From Mactra quadrangularis (taxonomy: Eukaryota; Mollusca; Bivalvia; Venerida; Mactridae), in the NCBI GenBank assembly GCA_025267735.1, contig CM046301.1, positions 57,679,872 through 57,743,871 of the forward strand: a stretch of 64,000 nucleotides of DNA, in the 5' to 3' direction. Below, in pieces: positions 23,201-34,599 of the stretch (positions are counted from its first letter, which is position 1; each line of letters begins with the position of its first letter). A program made the position numbers and the translations under genes. Under the pieces are notes generated by a model. That model had not been told where the DNA came from, did no database searches, and saw nothing but the letters and a program-made list of their open reading frames with translations.

Positions 23201-24241
23201 TTCGTAAAGATCGTAATACGTATCGTACGCATACGACTTTGGGAATGGTATAACGTACGAATGGTATGCGTATTGTCTTCGTAAATGGTAAAGATCGTAT
23301 TTCAACTATTACGCGCGCCTTACTGTAGAACATTAAACAAAGGTAATGAGGATTGAGGCAAAGAAGAGAAGAGAAATTGAACTATATAGGTACAATTTAG
23401 TAGAAATGTGACCTTATATGTATCTTTCCAGACAAAAAACACATTTACATAAATCAATCGTTTTCCCTATAATTACTCAAAACTGAACTTTGTTAAACCC
23501 TGATAGGGATTTGACAAAGCAAGCAAGAAGAATAGAGATAAGTGGGTGGTGAGATTTGAATATGTGTCCTATTTCCTGTGTTTGAAGCAGCTATTTATTA
23601 TAAAATATACCTGTACTCTAATTATCTTAGGAGGTGTACTAAAACCTATCGTAAGTAGTTCTACATAAAATATCCACTGCCCTAAATCTAATATTTTGTT
23701 CTTGATTTTTGTTTCGGAAGTTAGAGTTATTGAAGTTAATACGAGTTTCCTGATAGTCAATATGACAGATGTAGTTCCTATAGACGTTTGATGACTAAAA
23801 ACAGGGAGCAGCCTGAGAAAACATCCTTACTTTTTCTATACACAAACAATATTAAGAGTTTGTAATTTAAAACGATTTCAGGCAATTCAGACATAGTCTT
23901 ACACTAGATTGTTGTACATGGATACAGCTACGAAAAAAAGAGTAAAACATCACCAACTGAATGACTGAGCACCACTCTCCGTTGCATCGTTTAAAAGTTT
24001 CACTCGTTTACTTACTGTGAAAATAGTATATTCACTTAGCTGCGAGGGGAGCGTAAATGACTTCTAAACAATTAAATAAACAAAAAGCATCATCATTACC
24101 TTTTTCTTGTCAGCAATTAATTCATTAGACTGGTCGAGATATTTACTCTTCCTCCAGGGCTTTGAAATCAAGCAGCCAGCCATCTTAGTCTTAGTCTTTC
24201 AAACGCTTCAATTAAAATTCTGTCAAGTTGCCGTTCATCTA
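11230..24241 (-). CDS. IFI44-like P-loop GTPase with C-terminal coiled coil
   Basis: Spliced minus-strand model: exons 24241-24100 (CDS from ATG at 24183), 17694-17479, 16548-16402, 16085-15914, 12290-12181 and 11673-11230. All introns are GT..AG with matching phases, giving 390 residues. The start region carries the KPWRK..YL signature that precedes the GTPase core in IFI44 proteins. G1 is GAVQSGKS (residues 63-70), followed by SSVFNTISSVFKGK. G3 is WDTRG (120-124). The G4 position reads ILLTHID (212-218), with His where T-K-x-D is expected. Downstream come YRSK, a conserved Cys-Tyr-Glu segment and LALSGILEYCDAYL, all typical of the family. Residues ~304-388 are a Lys/Glu coiled coil ending in IRKK. 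The N-terminal TLDc domain of vertebrate IFI44 is absent, as in other short IFI44-like proteins. Known family role: interferon/virus-responsive GTPase of unclear mechanism. Two very large introns are filled with repeats. AATAAA overlaps the stop codon. Confidence 0.85.
12610..15672. repeat. ~145-bp tandem repeat block inside the GTPase gene intron
   Basis: Units begin gtgaccttgacctttgaccc and recur about every 145-146 bases (for example 13598, 13743, 13889). They diverge at the left edge and are most alike in the middle. The block is bounded by gcattatacgcccgt (about 12631) and acgggcgtataat (about 15658), which are inverted copies of each other. It lies in the last large intron (12291-15913). 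Open frames on the minus strand here are repeat shadows. Similar tandem repeats are widespread in bivalves. Confidence 0.85.
15598..15629. repeat. ACGG/ACAG tetranucleotide microsatellite
   Basis: A short run of ggac/agac units follows the last 145-bp unit and sits just before the terminal acgggcgtataat. Core tandem repeats followed by an ACGG-type microsatellite recall the bivalve 'pearl' repeat class, which is Helitron-like. Confidence 0.6.
16974..17177 (-). mobile_element. tRNA-derived SINE, head truncated (family 1)
   Basis: The reverse complement matches the body of the SINE at 52.2 kb: the taacgccgtgtcgacac end, ctggaccattgcctataacc, ccggaaacttctccatatta and aatcgacattattgtcaaa. The tRNA-like head is mostly missing. 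It is preceded by long T runs (16936-16972). Confidence 0.75.
18434..18716 (-). mobile_element. tRNA-derived SINE (family 2)
   Basis: The sequence shares tttagcyatgaaccaattac, tgacaactgccct and a degenerate tRNA-like head with the elements at 41.3 and 63.6 kb. The body end aatttaacgcca lies at the left, so the element is on the minus strand. Confidence 0.65.
18921..19005 (-). repeat. tRNA-like SINE fragment
   Basis: The reverse complement reads as a tRNA-like head with A-box ttggtgtgttgacatgg and B-box ggtatgaatccc. It is inside the TA-flanked element. Confidence 0.4.
21431..21563 (+). repeat. tRNA-like sequence with tandem insertion
   Basis: The A-box region gatagcccagttgcgaaagc and B-box region ggttcgattcccagtc are separated by three imperfect copies of a ttatataccgg-type block. 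The middle is therefore far too long for a tRNA. It is read as a SINE head expanded by a short tandem duplication. Confidence 0.45.
21645..22318. mobile_element. Foldback element with ~200-bp inverted arms
   Basis: The arm at 21645-21849 is closely matched in inverse orientation at 22125-22318. Shared blocks include caattgttgaaattgaaaat, gtgggtggggtatgtaaaca and aaatatgaaaaaatataaaa. The central loop is about 270 bases and codes for nothing evident. It lies nested inside the 17.76-23.33 kb element, between two tRNA-like fragments. Confidence 0.75.
22411..22484 (+). repeat. tRNA-like SINE head
   Basis: An A-box-like agctaagtcgcaagagc and a strong B-box gggttcgagtccc are at tRNA spacing. The outer stem pairs poorly. 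It may continue into the adjacent unique-looking sequence as a SINE body. Confidence 0.5.
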
Positions 24242-24249
24242 CTGTAAAA

Positions 24250-26397
24250 ACACAAAATCAAGCAAGATTGAGTATTTTATTATTATTATTAAATTTTATA
24301 CATTAACAAAATAAACATCCCATTTCCGGTTTAAGTAGAAAATTCTACTTTCGCTTTCGTTTTCATAGATTCTTCAAATTTTTATAAATAATTTTATCAG
24401 ATAATTGTAGAAATATAGTGTAAAGCCATATCTATCAATTGTTTTAAAAGAAGTAGTCGTGTACAATTATAATATAACTATTTTTACCTCATTCAAGGTT
24501 ATAATCCAAATATGTTAAACCATAGAGGATTCTCAATATTTATGCATGAATTTCAAAACGAGGTTAAGATGGGTCAGATGTAAACAACTCTCCTGGTAGT
24601 ATAAATGGCAGAAGGAGGTTAGAGGTATCAGTCAGTAGATTTATAAGAAAATACAAGGTTAACAATAAATTCTGATGAGTTAATGACTGTAATTTAAACA
24701 GAACATAAAAATTTTGATGTTGATTCTCATGTCTTATCTTCTACTAATTTTCAAAAGACAAGTTTTGACCAGTCTTTGAGGGGTAATATTTAGTGCTATT
24801 TTCTCATTAAATCTAAAATTAAGACAGAACTTTGGACAAATCAAGCCTATTAAATTGTATTTCTTCAACACATTTAATATCTTTAGGTTTTTATGATTTC
24901 ATTGTTTAATTAACTTTGATACATTACAAGATGTAGTAAAAGAAAAATACAGTTCAAATGTAGATTTAAGTAATGAAAAATACATAACCTATGTATATCC
25001 TGTATTACCATAAACATTCATGCATTTTTATTCAGACTTCTGGATCAATTGATATGCATCCAAAACAAATTACATATGATAAACACTCTTAATGGGTTCC
25101 ATTAAAAAGCAAAATTAAAGTTGTCCAAAATGTGTTTGACTGATCTAAAGAAAAGAATACCCTAAAAACATAACAATAGAAAAGAACTAGCAATACACAT
25201 GTATCAGATCATGCTTTAAACCAGAGTGAGCATATTTGTTTATACATGTTAATTAAAGGATTTCAAGGAACTTGGAATAACCAATATTACAGTTGAAGAG
25301 AGACAAAATATTCATATTCCTAAGCATGCCTTTTTTAACTAATTTTGTGATTTAGTTAGCAACTATTCTGGAAAGGAATGATAAAGGCAGGGATATGTAC
25401 ATGTCATTCATGATTCAAGTCAGCAAAAATAAAGTTTTATCATGTTAGTTTTAGTTTACTATACTACATAGCTCTTGCACATTTTTTATATCTGAAAGTA
25501 TCTAATTATCTAGTATTGTCTTGGTTCTATTTTTAGATTCATAACATAAATTACTTTGAAATAGCTAGACTGATGATATTTCTAATTGGATATAAACATT
25601 GCAGTCATCAGGAGAGTACTAAAAGAGACTAAAATTTTGACTATTTTATTTTTTACACCTTCTCATACAAACACTTCAGAAATAAAAATTTCCCTGTGAA
25701 CATTATATATAGTGAATTCAACTATTATAAATGTGGTTCAATACTTTTATCTATTATACTTAAAGCAATAAAATGAATAACCTCAGTATCATTATATTTT
25801 ATTGCTCTAGCATTTCTTAGCATGGAATGTAAACCTGATAGTCTTTGATTTGCTTTGGCTATTATTTAAAGATCAGATCTAAAATAACATACTGTGTGAA
25901 AATAAACATTTGGTCGGTCTGACATTAGACTGGTTATTATGTAGACAGCTTAATTAGTGTATTCACAGTATTTGTGTAGTTTTTGTTTAATGGTAAAATT
26001 ATAGGTCAGGGTTTTTATATTAAACAAATAAATTCAAAATCTTTTTTTATTGTTTAACATATTTCAGTCACAACCTGACTAACAAATGAATACTATTCCA
26101 AGAATCTCTATATAAAACTGTGTGTAACTACGCTGGCTTATCAGTTTGTTTACATTTGACCCATCTAAACCTCGTTTTCACTACCTCATGAATTATTCAT
26201 GAGCATAATATTAAGAAAGGTCTATTACTGAAGCAGATTAAATACACACTGTGACGTACTTCGCATTTGCATACATAGTGTCACACTTCACACAGTGTGT
26301 ATGTAAATTTAAAGGGAGGGCACTACCAGTGCCAGTGTACAATGTTTATATATTTATGCGTACTCTATCCAGAGTTGTCTTTCGTTTTGACAGAAAC
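24250..26397. other. Intergenic, includes an inverted-repeat pair
   Basis: This stretch lies upstream of the GTPase gene, so its promoter and any 5' non-coding exon should be here, but none can be pinpointed. The only structure seen is an inverted pair at 24541-24586 and 26146-26202 (aaaacgaggttaagatgggt and its counterpart). It outlines a ~1.66-kb non-coding foldback element. Confidence 0.5.
24541..26202. mobile_element. ~1.66-kb inverted-repeat-bounded element
   Basis: The left end tatgcatgaatttcaaaacg..gatgggtcagatgtaaac is matched inversely by the right end gtttacatttgacccatc..cgttttcactacctcatg. Arms are ~45-55 bp. There is no coding content. Confidence 0.5.
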
Positions 26398-26668
26398 TAT
26401 AGCTCGTTTAGGATAACTTGAGACAAACGATTCAGTTTGTTTACATATTTGGGACTCGGGTATTGCATAAAACAGGGAAATTAGCTGATTTTGTGTAATG
26501 AAAGTATTAAACATGTCTTAATGCGTGGAACGTGTGTTCTCGTACTAAATTTTATACACCAAAAACACACTGATAATAGTCGATAATTATGTGTACTAAA
26601 GTTAAATCCACCTGTGTATAAAAATGGTATCGTTGTATTTTGTCTCAAGTTATCCTAAACGAGCTATA
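26398..26668. mobile_element. MITE with perfect 30-bp inverted repeats
   Basis: The arm at 26398-26427 (tatagctcgtttaggataac...) is the exact reverse complement of 26639-26668. The outermost TA on each side could be a TA target duplication. The element is 271 bp and non-coding. Confidence 0.75.
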
Positions 26669-28615
26669 AGTAAGTGAGTAAAAGCGGTTATTTACCTTTA
26701 TTCAATGATTAATCGTTAAAATATTTTCTTGAAATCTAGTCATTTATTAAATCATGATGTCCATATAACATAAAGGTAAAACGTAAATAGGTTGAATTGA
26801 TAATTAGAGAAAATATCATATATGAAATATAGAAATTAAACATAGTGTGCGAGTGTGCTAACGACGGAGTCGGATGATCTGTGCTGACTAAAACACAATG
26901 CGACCCATCTTGGATTGGTGATTGCAGCAGCCAACGGTCACATCTGAGCAGTAACTAGTTGTCGAAAGCGTGCCTGTACCATTTGTAACAGCGTAAATGA
27001 TTCATGAAGTAAATTTGCAACTCATACAGACACAAATGTACACTTATATCGTATGATTTGGGAAAAAACGAATGCTTATCAATAATAAATGAGAGCAAGC
27101 TGGCGACTAACCTTGGCGCATGTTTCGGGCACAAAATTCGGATAGCATTATTCAAATGAAATCGCATTTATCATTATTGAACACTACATAAACAAAATAA
27201 TGATGTATATAGGGTCAATGTTGATTATGATTAAATTTAGTTATACTGCTAGCTAATGATTATGTACGTAGTTTACCTTATATATTATCAATTCCAGGGT
27301 GGAGAATCAAAACCAGTTCGTATCGTATAAAATGTAAACAAACGGACGCCATTTTGAAAAATTTCAGGTATTTTTTTAATTTACTCTTTTAATCGTCCAC
27401 CAATGAAAAAACGAAAATTACCATAACACGCAACTCATTTTTCCGCTTCTAATGATGTATATAACATACAGATTCAATTAGAATTTCAACAAGTTATCCC
27501 GGACATTGGAATCGAAGTGAGCAAGAATAATGTCATTTTTGACGGATGCGAACTGGTTCAAATTCATGCTTTTGCCTAGTTTATCACAAAAATGCATTTC
27601 TTCTCGTAAAATTTGCCATGTATAACCCACGGAGCAAGTGTGTAGTCTTGTAGAAAAGTATTAACTCTTCCTGACTTAGTTTTGACATAAAAATAGAATT
27701 TTTTGAGAATGATGCGAACCGGTTCAGGTTTATACAATGATACGAACCGTTCCAGATTTATGGTATTTTGCAATTTTATTTTTATTTGCATACGTTCTTT
27801 GTCGATGTCAGTTTCACGGCATTATTTTTTCAAACTTACACAATTTTATTTCGTTTTCGTCTCGATTTCAAAACTTTTTACAACGATCTGATTTTTTCGG
27901 GAGTTTAAGCTGAAAATGAATTCATATTACCATATAACTCACCGGTTACGTTTATAAATGAAGACATTACTGAGGACATATGCATGGTCAGGTGGAGAAA
28001 AAGTAAATGCGAATGGAACGTTGACATTTTTTTCATAAAAAATAGAGATGGTATTCGGTTAAGTATGAAGTCCTTTTCAGCTAAAAATCCCGAATTAGTC
28101 AAATCGTTTGCGAAAGATGTTAAATTGAGACAAAATGACAATCACAATTCGCTATTCAAAGTATTGAAAGACTTTCGTACACATTGAAACCTAAAAAATA
28201 CATACTAAAACTACTCCTTAATAGATTCAAGTACGAATCGAAAAGTGCATGACAAGCTGACGAAATTTTAATTTCACAATAAAAATATTTATGTTTTTTC
28301 TTTCCTAAACATGACCTATAAAACACATATGTAGGTAGGTATGTCGGCTTTTTAGGAAAAAATATCCATTTCGACGTTTTGGGACTGGAGACAGCGGTAA
28401 CACTTACACAGACACAAAAGCTGGTTTATCACTTGGTTAATTTTACCTAAAACTGTCTGTCAGTATTCATTTTGTAATACTCAAAATATCCGACGTGAAA
28501 AACACTGACCAACAGCACATTATTATAGTCCGGTATATGAAGTACAAAAATCGACTGAACCGTGCGTGAAAGGATGTAGAAAATGTTTTTGCATTTTCTT
28601 AAAGCTGAGACACTG

Positions 28616-29220
28616 TAGTTTACGAAACTGGATGATGCCACTTTGGCACTCTTGGGCAACTCCCAAAATTCAAGATTGCGGACAAAATGGCGGATAAGAG
28701 CTGATTAGTGTAATATAAATCCAACTTGATCAAAGTCTGATTATTTAAAAAGCTAAAATAAGTCTTACATTATCTGCAATTTCATTTCATGCAATTTTGG
28801 CAACCTTCGTTTATTCTCCAATCCAAGATGGCGGACAAAATGGCGGATTAAAGCTACATTTGTCGGGTACGTCAACTACAATGAGCAGAATCGTACACTG
28901 TGGCATATCAAAAGAAGTTTAATGCATTTTGTAGTTATAATTCTTAAGTTTTGTTTATAAAACTGGTTGATGCCACACTGGCATAATTGGGCAATTCACA
29001 AAATCCAAGATGGCGGCTGGAATGGCGTAAATTACTAGCTGTCGGGTATATATCTACCACAATGAGCTAAGTGATAGACTGGGGTATACCAAATAATTTA
29101 ATGCATTTTATTTTGTAGTTAATCCGCTTTTGTTTATGTAACCGATTGGTGTCATACTGGTATTCTTGGATAACTTCAAGAATTCAAGATGGTGGTCAAA
29201 ATGAATGATAAGAGCTGGAA
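28616..29220. repeat. Tandem ~170-bp repeats within the 7.3-kb element
   Basis: About four diverged units share gatgccacw-tggca, ttgggcaact and ccaagatggcggacaaaatg. The matches fall near 28616, 28800, 28955 and 29135. An inverted copy of the unit lies at 31741-31815. Confidence 0.6.
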
Positions 29221-31464
29221 ATTTAATTCAAGTCACATGAATTGACATATCTCCTCCCTAATGGGTATACAGCAATATGTTTAGGTTTTTTACATCTCTT
29301 GGTCTTGCTAATAGTGAATCATTGAAACTAGCTTGTCAGTTGACTCGAGAACTAGAAGCAAATTGTTTCTAAGATGGCAATTTAGAGACACTTTTCTGAA
29401 AAGCTTTTATTTATTGAACAACATAGGTTGTGATACGATATTTTCATATCCTTAGAATAACGACTACTTTTTCATGTATGTTTGCTACCTCAATAATAAT
29501 CAATATGTACTGAAATGGGGTTACAAACAAAGAAAAATACAAATGTTATTGAAAGTATTGTGTACATGTTCTATTATAGTTCAAGGTACATGTATTCTAA
29601 GAGTATATTGATGCCAAAACAATCGATAGAAACTCTGTTGACATTGTAACAAAGTAGTAAAAAAGAGACATTGCAATAGGATTTCAAGTATGATCTTGAC
29701 ATCAGATATCACAAATGAATCATGAGTGTTCTTTATTTCATTGTAAACGACTCCATCCATCGATCAAAAGGAGAAATATCAAAAGCACATTTCCATCAAA
29801 AGTTTGTAGTATAACTTATTTTTATTTACAAGGATAGGGAGAAATTACGTCGCGTCGATGCCAATTTTATAAGCGTATACACTGCTGTTTGAACCCAGTG
29901 TCTAGCTCATGATTTAGTGTTACCCTGTGCGAGTAGGTGGTTTTAAGGGATTCATCAATAAGGGACCTAGTCAGTTATTTCCCTTGTATACTCTTCAAAT
30001 GGGTAGGTCCAATTAGTTTGATTACTCGGATTTTACCCTTACTTTTCAATGTCAATTTGCCAAAATTAATCTCTTATAACATTTTTGTAAATCATTGAAT
30101 TCGTTTGAAATTCAGTATTTTTAGGGTAAAGAACTATCTAAATTTCATCACTTCTTTTAATATCTTCATTAACAAGGAAGATATTAGATGAAATATTTTG
30201 TAATCTTAACATAGCACTTCAATGATAAAATCCGAGGATTCCGAGTAACCAATTGGATTGCTTCAGATTTTATCAAGGAAAGATAATTGACTAAAGTCCC
30301 CAACTACAAAACATGGCCAAGTTGAACATTTAGAAATGTCTTGTATCACTGAAGTCTAAATATCTTAAAAGAACACGTAACAGGTCTGATGCATCAGTGT
30401 CAAAAGTTTATAAACAGGCCTGATATCTAAACACATTTGGAGTATATTCATTCACTATCAACTGCAAAGACTCACCCAAAGAAGGATGGTTCGCTGAGAC
30501 AACTTGTCGATCTCGTACGTTCAAATATGTTCCACCGCTAACGTGACGATGCATTGCATGATATGGTGATTCTTCATTTTATCGGTAACATTACATATAA
30601 AATTATGTTTAATCCCATTAACCTTTAAGACTTGGTACGAGAAGCGTAGTCAACAAAATTGTACAACAAATGATCATTGTTGCTGCAATTTGCTGAGCAT
30701 CAAAAATATGACGACATTGGTGTGCTGATACTCATTTTGAAATATCTTTCTCGTACGAGTGACACTATAAAAATGGGTTCAAATGACATTCGTCCATATG
30801 TAATGTTACAAGTCAGTCAGTTATTGTCAATGTAAAGAGAGTACACTAGTAGCATGGGTATAAAATATGCTTTTAAAGCTGGTTCACCTATCCTACATCA
30901 AAAGTGAAGACAGTGAAGACAGTTATAATATCTTTTGGCCATAAGCTAGAACCCACTTGGATACTTTCTAAAGGTAATAATCATTAATATGTTAAGTTTA
31001 CCATTGCATATGAAGTGCTAAGGGTGTTGAGTACAAAATACTCTGTAAACAATAATTTGTGTCGTCACTTGAACATGTTGCTATCACCAGACAAAACCGA
31101 CCAGAGAAAATGTGCTATCGTTATGTAATATTAGACTGAAACAAACGGAAACATTTAAGTACATATTTTAATTATTCTAGTTTAGTAAAGTCAGACTGTA
31201 TCATTGTTTGTGTTATGATAATAATAGAGCTCAGTCAATTAGTTTATCTCTCATTTTTTGGCACATGCTTATTTTGCTATTTATATGTTTCACTTAATTT
31301 TTACTGAGATTCAGACATTTTGATCGGTTTCGAATCTCATAATGACCGAGTTTTCTCATGAAGGCCGTATTTTTTCTTCCACAAAAAGCCGCCATTTTGA
31401 ATGTTGGTACAATCTGAGTGTTTTTAATAGGGACCCTGACTGCGACGATGGTGAATTAAGTGTT

Positions 31465-31580
31465 TTCATAATGGCCTGTTATTTGGCTGAAGACAGTCAT
31501 TATAGCCTGAGGCCACAGATTGAAGGCTAATGTGACTGTCTTCAGCAAAAAAACTTGGCCATTAGGAAAACATTGCATTA
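31465..31580. repeat. Imperfect hairpin
   Basis: ggctgaagacagtcattata and tgactgtcttcagc pair across a short loop. The outer segments cataatggcc and ggccattag extend the stem. It lies inside the 7.3-kb element. Confidence 0.5.
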
Positions 31581-34500
31581 TTTACATTACATTATTACTA
31601 AAAAAATTAGAACTGGTTGAATTTCTTTCGTAACCGTAATCTTGGACTCCACTTTGAATCTTGGGTTGCTAATAGATAATCAGGTGGGATTAACTAGTTT
31701 TACAAACTTTAGAAATACATTTTGCATGTATAATTTATCCTCTAGCCGCCATCTTGGTCGCCATCTTGGATTTTGGGAGTTGCCCAGGGATGACAAAGTG
31801 GCATCAATCGAATTTGGAATCAGTAAGCCCATGTCTACCAATTAATTGAATAACATTTTCTACATCCTTTCGTGCAAGGTCATCCTAGGTGTTGGCCAGA
31901 CTAGTACTTGCGCAGTGATTTATTTTGAAGCTGGAAAACATTAGTCCATGGGACATATTTTGAAACAATGAGTCCCAAACAAAAACAACGAATCTGGAGA
32001 TTTTGGTTACTAAGCATGTCCTTCAAATAATGCATAATTTTTAAACAATCATTTTTCATTCAATATTATTGTGTAGTCTCAATGACTTGGTGTATTTTAT
32101 ATTAATATTATCACATTCATTTTCATTAGTAAATAAGTTTTGTGAATCATTTGTAATGTTAAAACATAATTTCATGATAAATTGCAGACTGAGTCATTAT
32201 TTATTAATGTGAAGTATTTATCAATTTTAGCTTGTTTATTTCTAAATGATTGCAATTTTTTATTTCTATATACATTATCTAACTTGGATTAATTTGGAAT
32301 TGTTTTACACACACCACAGTACAAAATATTACGATCGACCACGTTTACAAAATTATTGTGGACATAAGTTAAATTTCACGATGCCATTTACTTTTTATAG
32401 TCAAGTAAATGGTTTGATCAATTATATACATATTACTAAATCATCATAAAATGATGTGGGTTTTTTCTATTTCTATTAAAATAATAGCTACAAACATTTA
32501 TAATATACTGTAAAATTCGTAATATTCGATAGTAACCTTTCATGTCATACTGCAGAACGCTGTATCGCTTGGACGTAGTTTTCAGCTGAGGTTTACTTTA
32601 ATATTACGGGTATAACGCGCATTAAAAAAATCTGAGCAAAATCTGAAAAAAAATCAGCCCATTTATTCGGCGAAATCGAGATGATCGGCCGATTTCAAAA
32701 TCTTGCGGCCGATTTCTTTGACAAAATCGAAAAAAAAAAGCTTACGGCCGCATTTTTTTTACGGTGAAATTGAATTTGTTTGGATCGCATAATTTCACTC
32801 TTTGTGGTGAAACAGGCTTAAAGTTACGGTGCAACGGCCCATAATCATACAATCAATTATCAATAATTATGAGTTCATTCACTTACAACCGACCACACAG
32901 CTCTCAAATCAATAACAAAGACATCGTCCGTCATTATATAATTAAGGTCGGCGGTTATCATCAAAGAAGTTGGTATACATTAATAATAAGGTCAAAGGGA
33001 CACAGAGCCGACTCACATTAAATTGATTTTAATGACGTTATTGTTAGAGCTTTGATCTTACACGGATAAAAAATGAATTATATGCCCGTAAATATTACGA
33101 TATTTTATGGATATTCATAAATATAAAAAAATGTCAAAATCACGACAAATTTTACTAAAACAGTCATTATTCGGTGCTAATTATCACCTAACCTTCTACG
33201 TATAAATTAACTGCCAACACGTTATCATTTATCAATTGACGCATATCCGCGGTTCAAAGTTTGCGTCTCTAACGCAAGACGCACGGCAAAATGAATCACT
33301 GCTTGAACGCCGGGTCGGAAAAAAAGTCGTCGTTAAAAGTCCTACATCCAGATTGGATTGAAAAAAATCCTGATTTCGGCAATAAAAACTTTTGAGTGGG
33401 CGGGTTATTTGGTCGTCGGTCGAGAAAGGGAAAACATGTGTGTTTTTAATTATGGTCCTAAAATAATTATGGTACAATGCTGTTCGACATTTAAATGAAC
33501 GACATTGAATTCTATAAATAGATGGTGAAGATATCACGCGTATACTAACCCGCACAACCTTCCAAGATTTCGGCGTTTTTGTACGCAACAGAATATAGTG
33601 CGGCGCATGAAGACAAAATCGTTGAATTGTTTCGGTTTTTGACAAAATCTTTGTTAAAATTTAAAATAAATTATCAATTATAGCGACAGGAATATAAATC
33701 CATGTATTCAAAGTACATTTAAACATCTAAAAGTACAGATACATAGTTAAACTGTGTATTCTACTTTCGATTTCAAATGTCTGTGTAAAGAATGACAGAT
33801 GTAACACGTTACGTACGACGGAGGTTTAATTACTGGTTAAAAAGTTTAATTTAATGAGGAAAGTTGGTTGGATAGTAAATTTTCATTGAGTAGACACAAA
33901 ATATATACTCTATTTTTTGAGTATACTTGTTGCGGGAAATTACTAAAATGTAAACATTGCCACGTGCTTTCATGTAAATAAACAGTTTTACCCATGATGC
34001 TCGGCGTCTCCGTACAAAGGTGCAGTCAGACAACATTGTGCAAGTTTTTAATATTAATGCCGTGAAACAGACATCGACAAAGAACGTATGCAAATGAAGT
34101 AAAAAAGTAAAATATCATAAATCTGAACCGGTTCGTATCATTGTATTAATCTAAACCGGTTCGCATCATTCTTCAAAAATTCTATTTTTATGTCCAAACT
34201 ATATCTGAAGGAGTTGATACTTTACTACAAGACTACATACGTGTTCTGCGGGTTATACATAGCAATTTTAACGAGAATAAATGCATTTTTGTGATAAACT
34301 AGGCTAAAGTATGAATTTAAACCAGTTCGCATCCGTCAAGTACGATCCAATTTTTGCTCACTTCGATTCCAATGTCCGGGATAACTTGTTGAAATTCTAA
34401 TTGAATCTGTAGGTAATATACATCACTAGAAGCGGTAAAATGAGTAGCGTGTTATAGTAATTTTCGTTTTTTCATTGGTGGACGAATAAAAGAGTGAATT

Positions 34501-34599
34501 AGAAAAATTACCTGAAATTTTCCAAAATGGCGTCCGTTTGTTTACGTTTTGAATGATACGAACTGGTTTTGATTCTCCACCCTGAATTCAGCTGATAAG

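Larger units (their letters stand above)
17757..23325. mobile_element. ~5.6-kb TIR element flanked by TA, within intron 1 of the GTPase gene
   Basis: The left end cagtaaggcgcgcgaata is matched in inverse orientation by the right end tattacgcgcgccttactg. Each end is flanked by TA (17755-17756 and 23326-23327). A TA target duplication and CAGT ends are typical of Tc1/mariner-like elements. Both subterminal regions (17780-17990 and 23085-23310) are crowded with CGTAT/CGTAC repeats, in mirrored orientation. The interior holds SINE remnants and a foldback element, but no transposase was recognised. It could instead be two same-family ends from separate insertions. Confidence 0.6.
27295..34584. mobile_element. 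~7.3-kb element with ~540-bp terminal inverted repeats and AATTC target duplication
   Basis: The left end begins cagggtggagaatcaaaacc at 27295. The right end finishes with its reverse complement at 34584. Homology of the arms continues for about 540 bases (27295-27838 against 34042-34584). The direct repeat aattc flanks both ends (27290-27294 and 34585-34589). Each arm carries several gaaccggttc-like palindromes. The interior contains a second, inner inverted pair (28620-28690 against 31741-31815) and tandem repeats. No transposase, polymerase or integrase was recognised, so it looks non-autonomous. Confidence 0.75.

Noticed and set aside
33232..33645. 137-residue minus-strand frame inside the 7.3-kb element
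   Set aside because: There is no recognisable domain, composition is non-coding-like, and the inverse arm has no matching frame. It may be chance, so it is not called as a gene.
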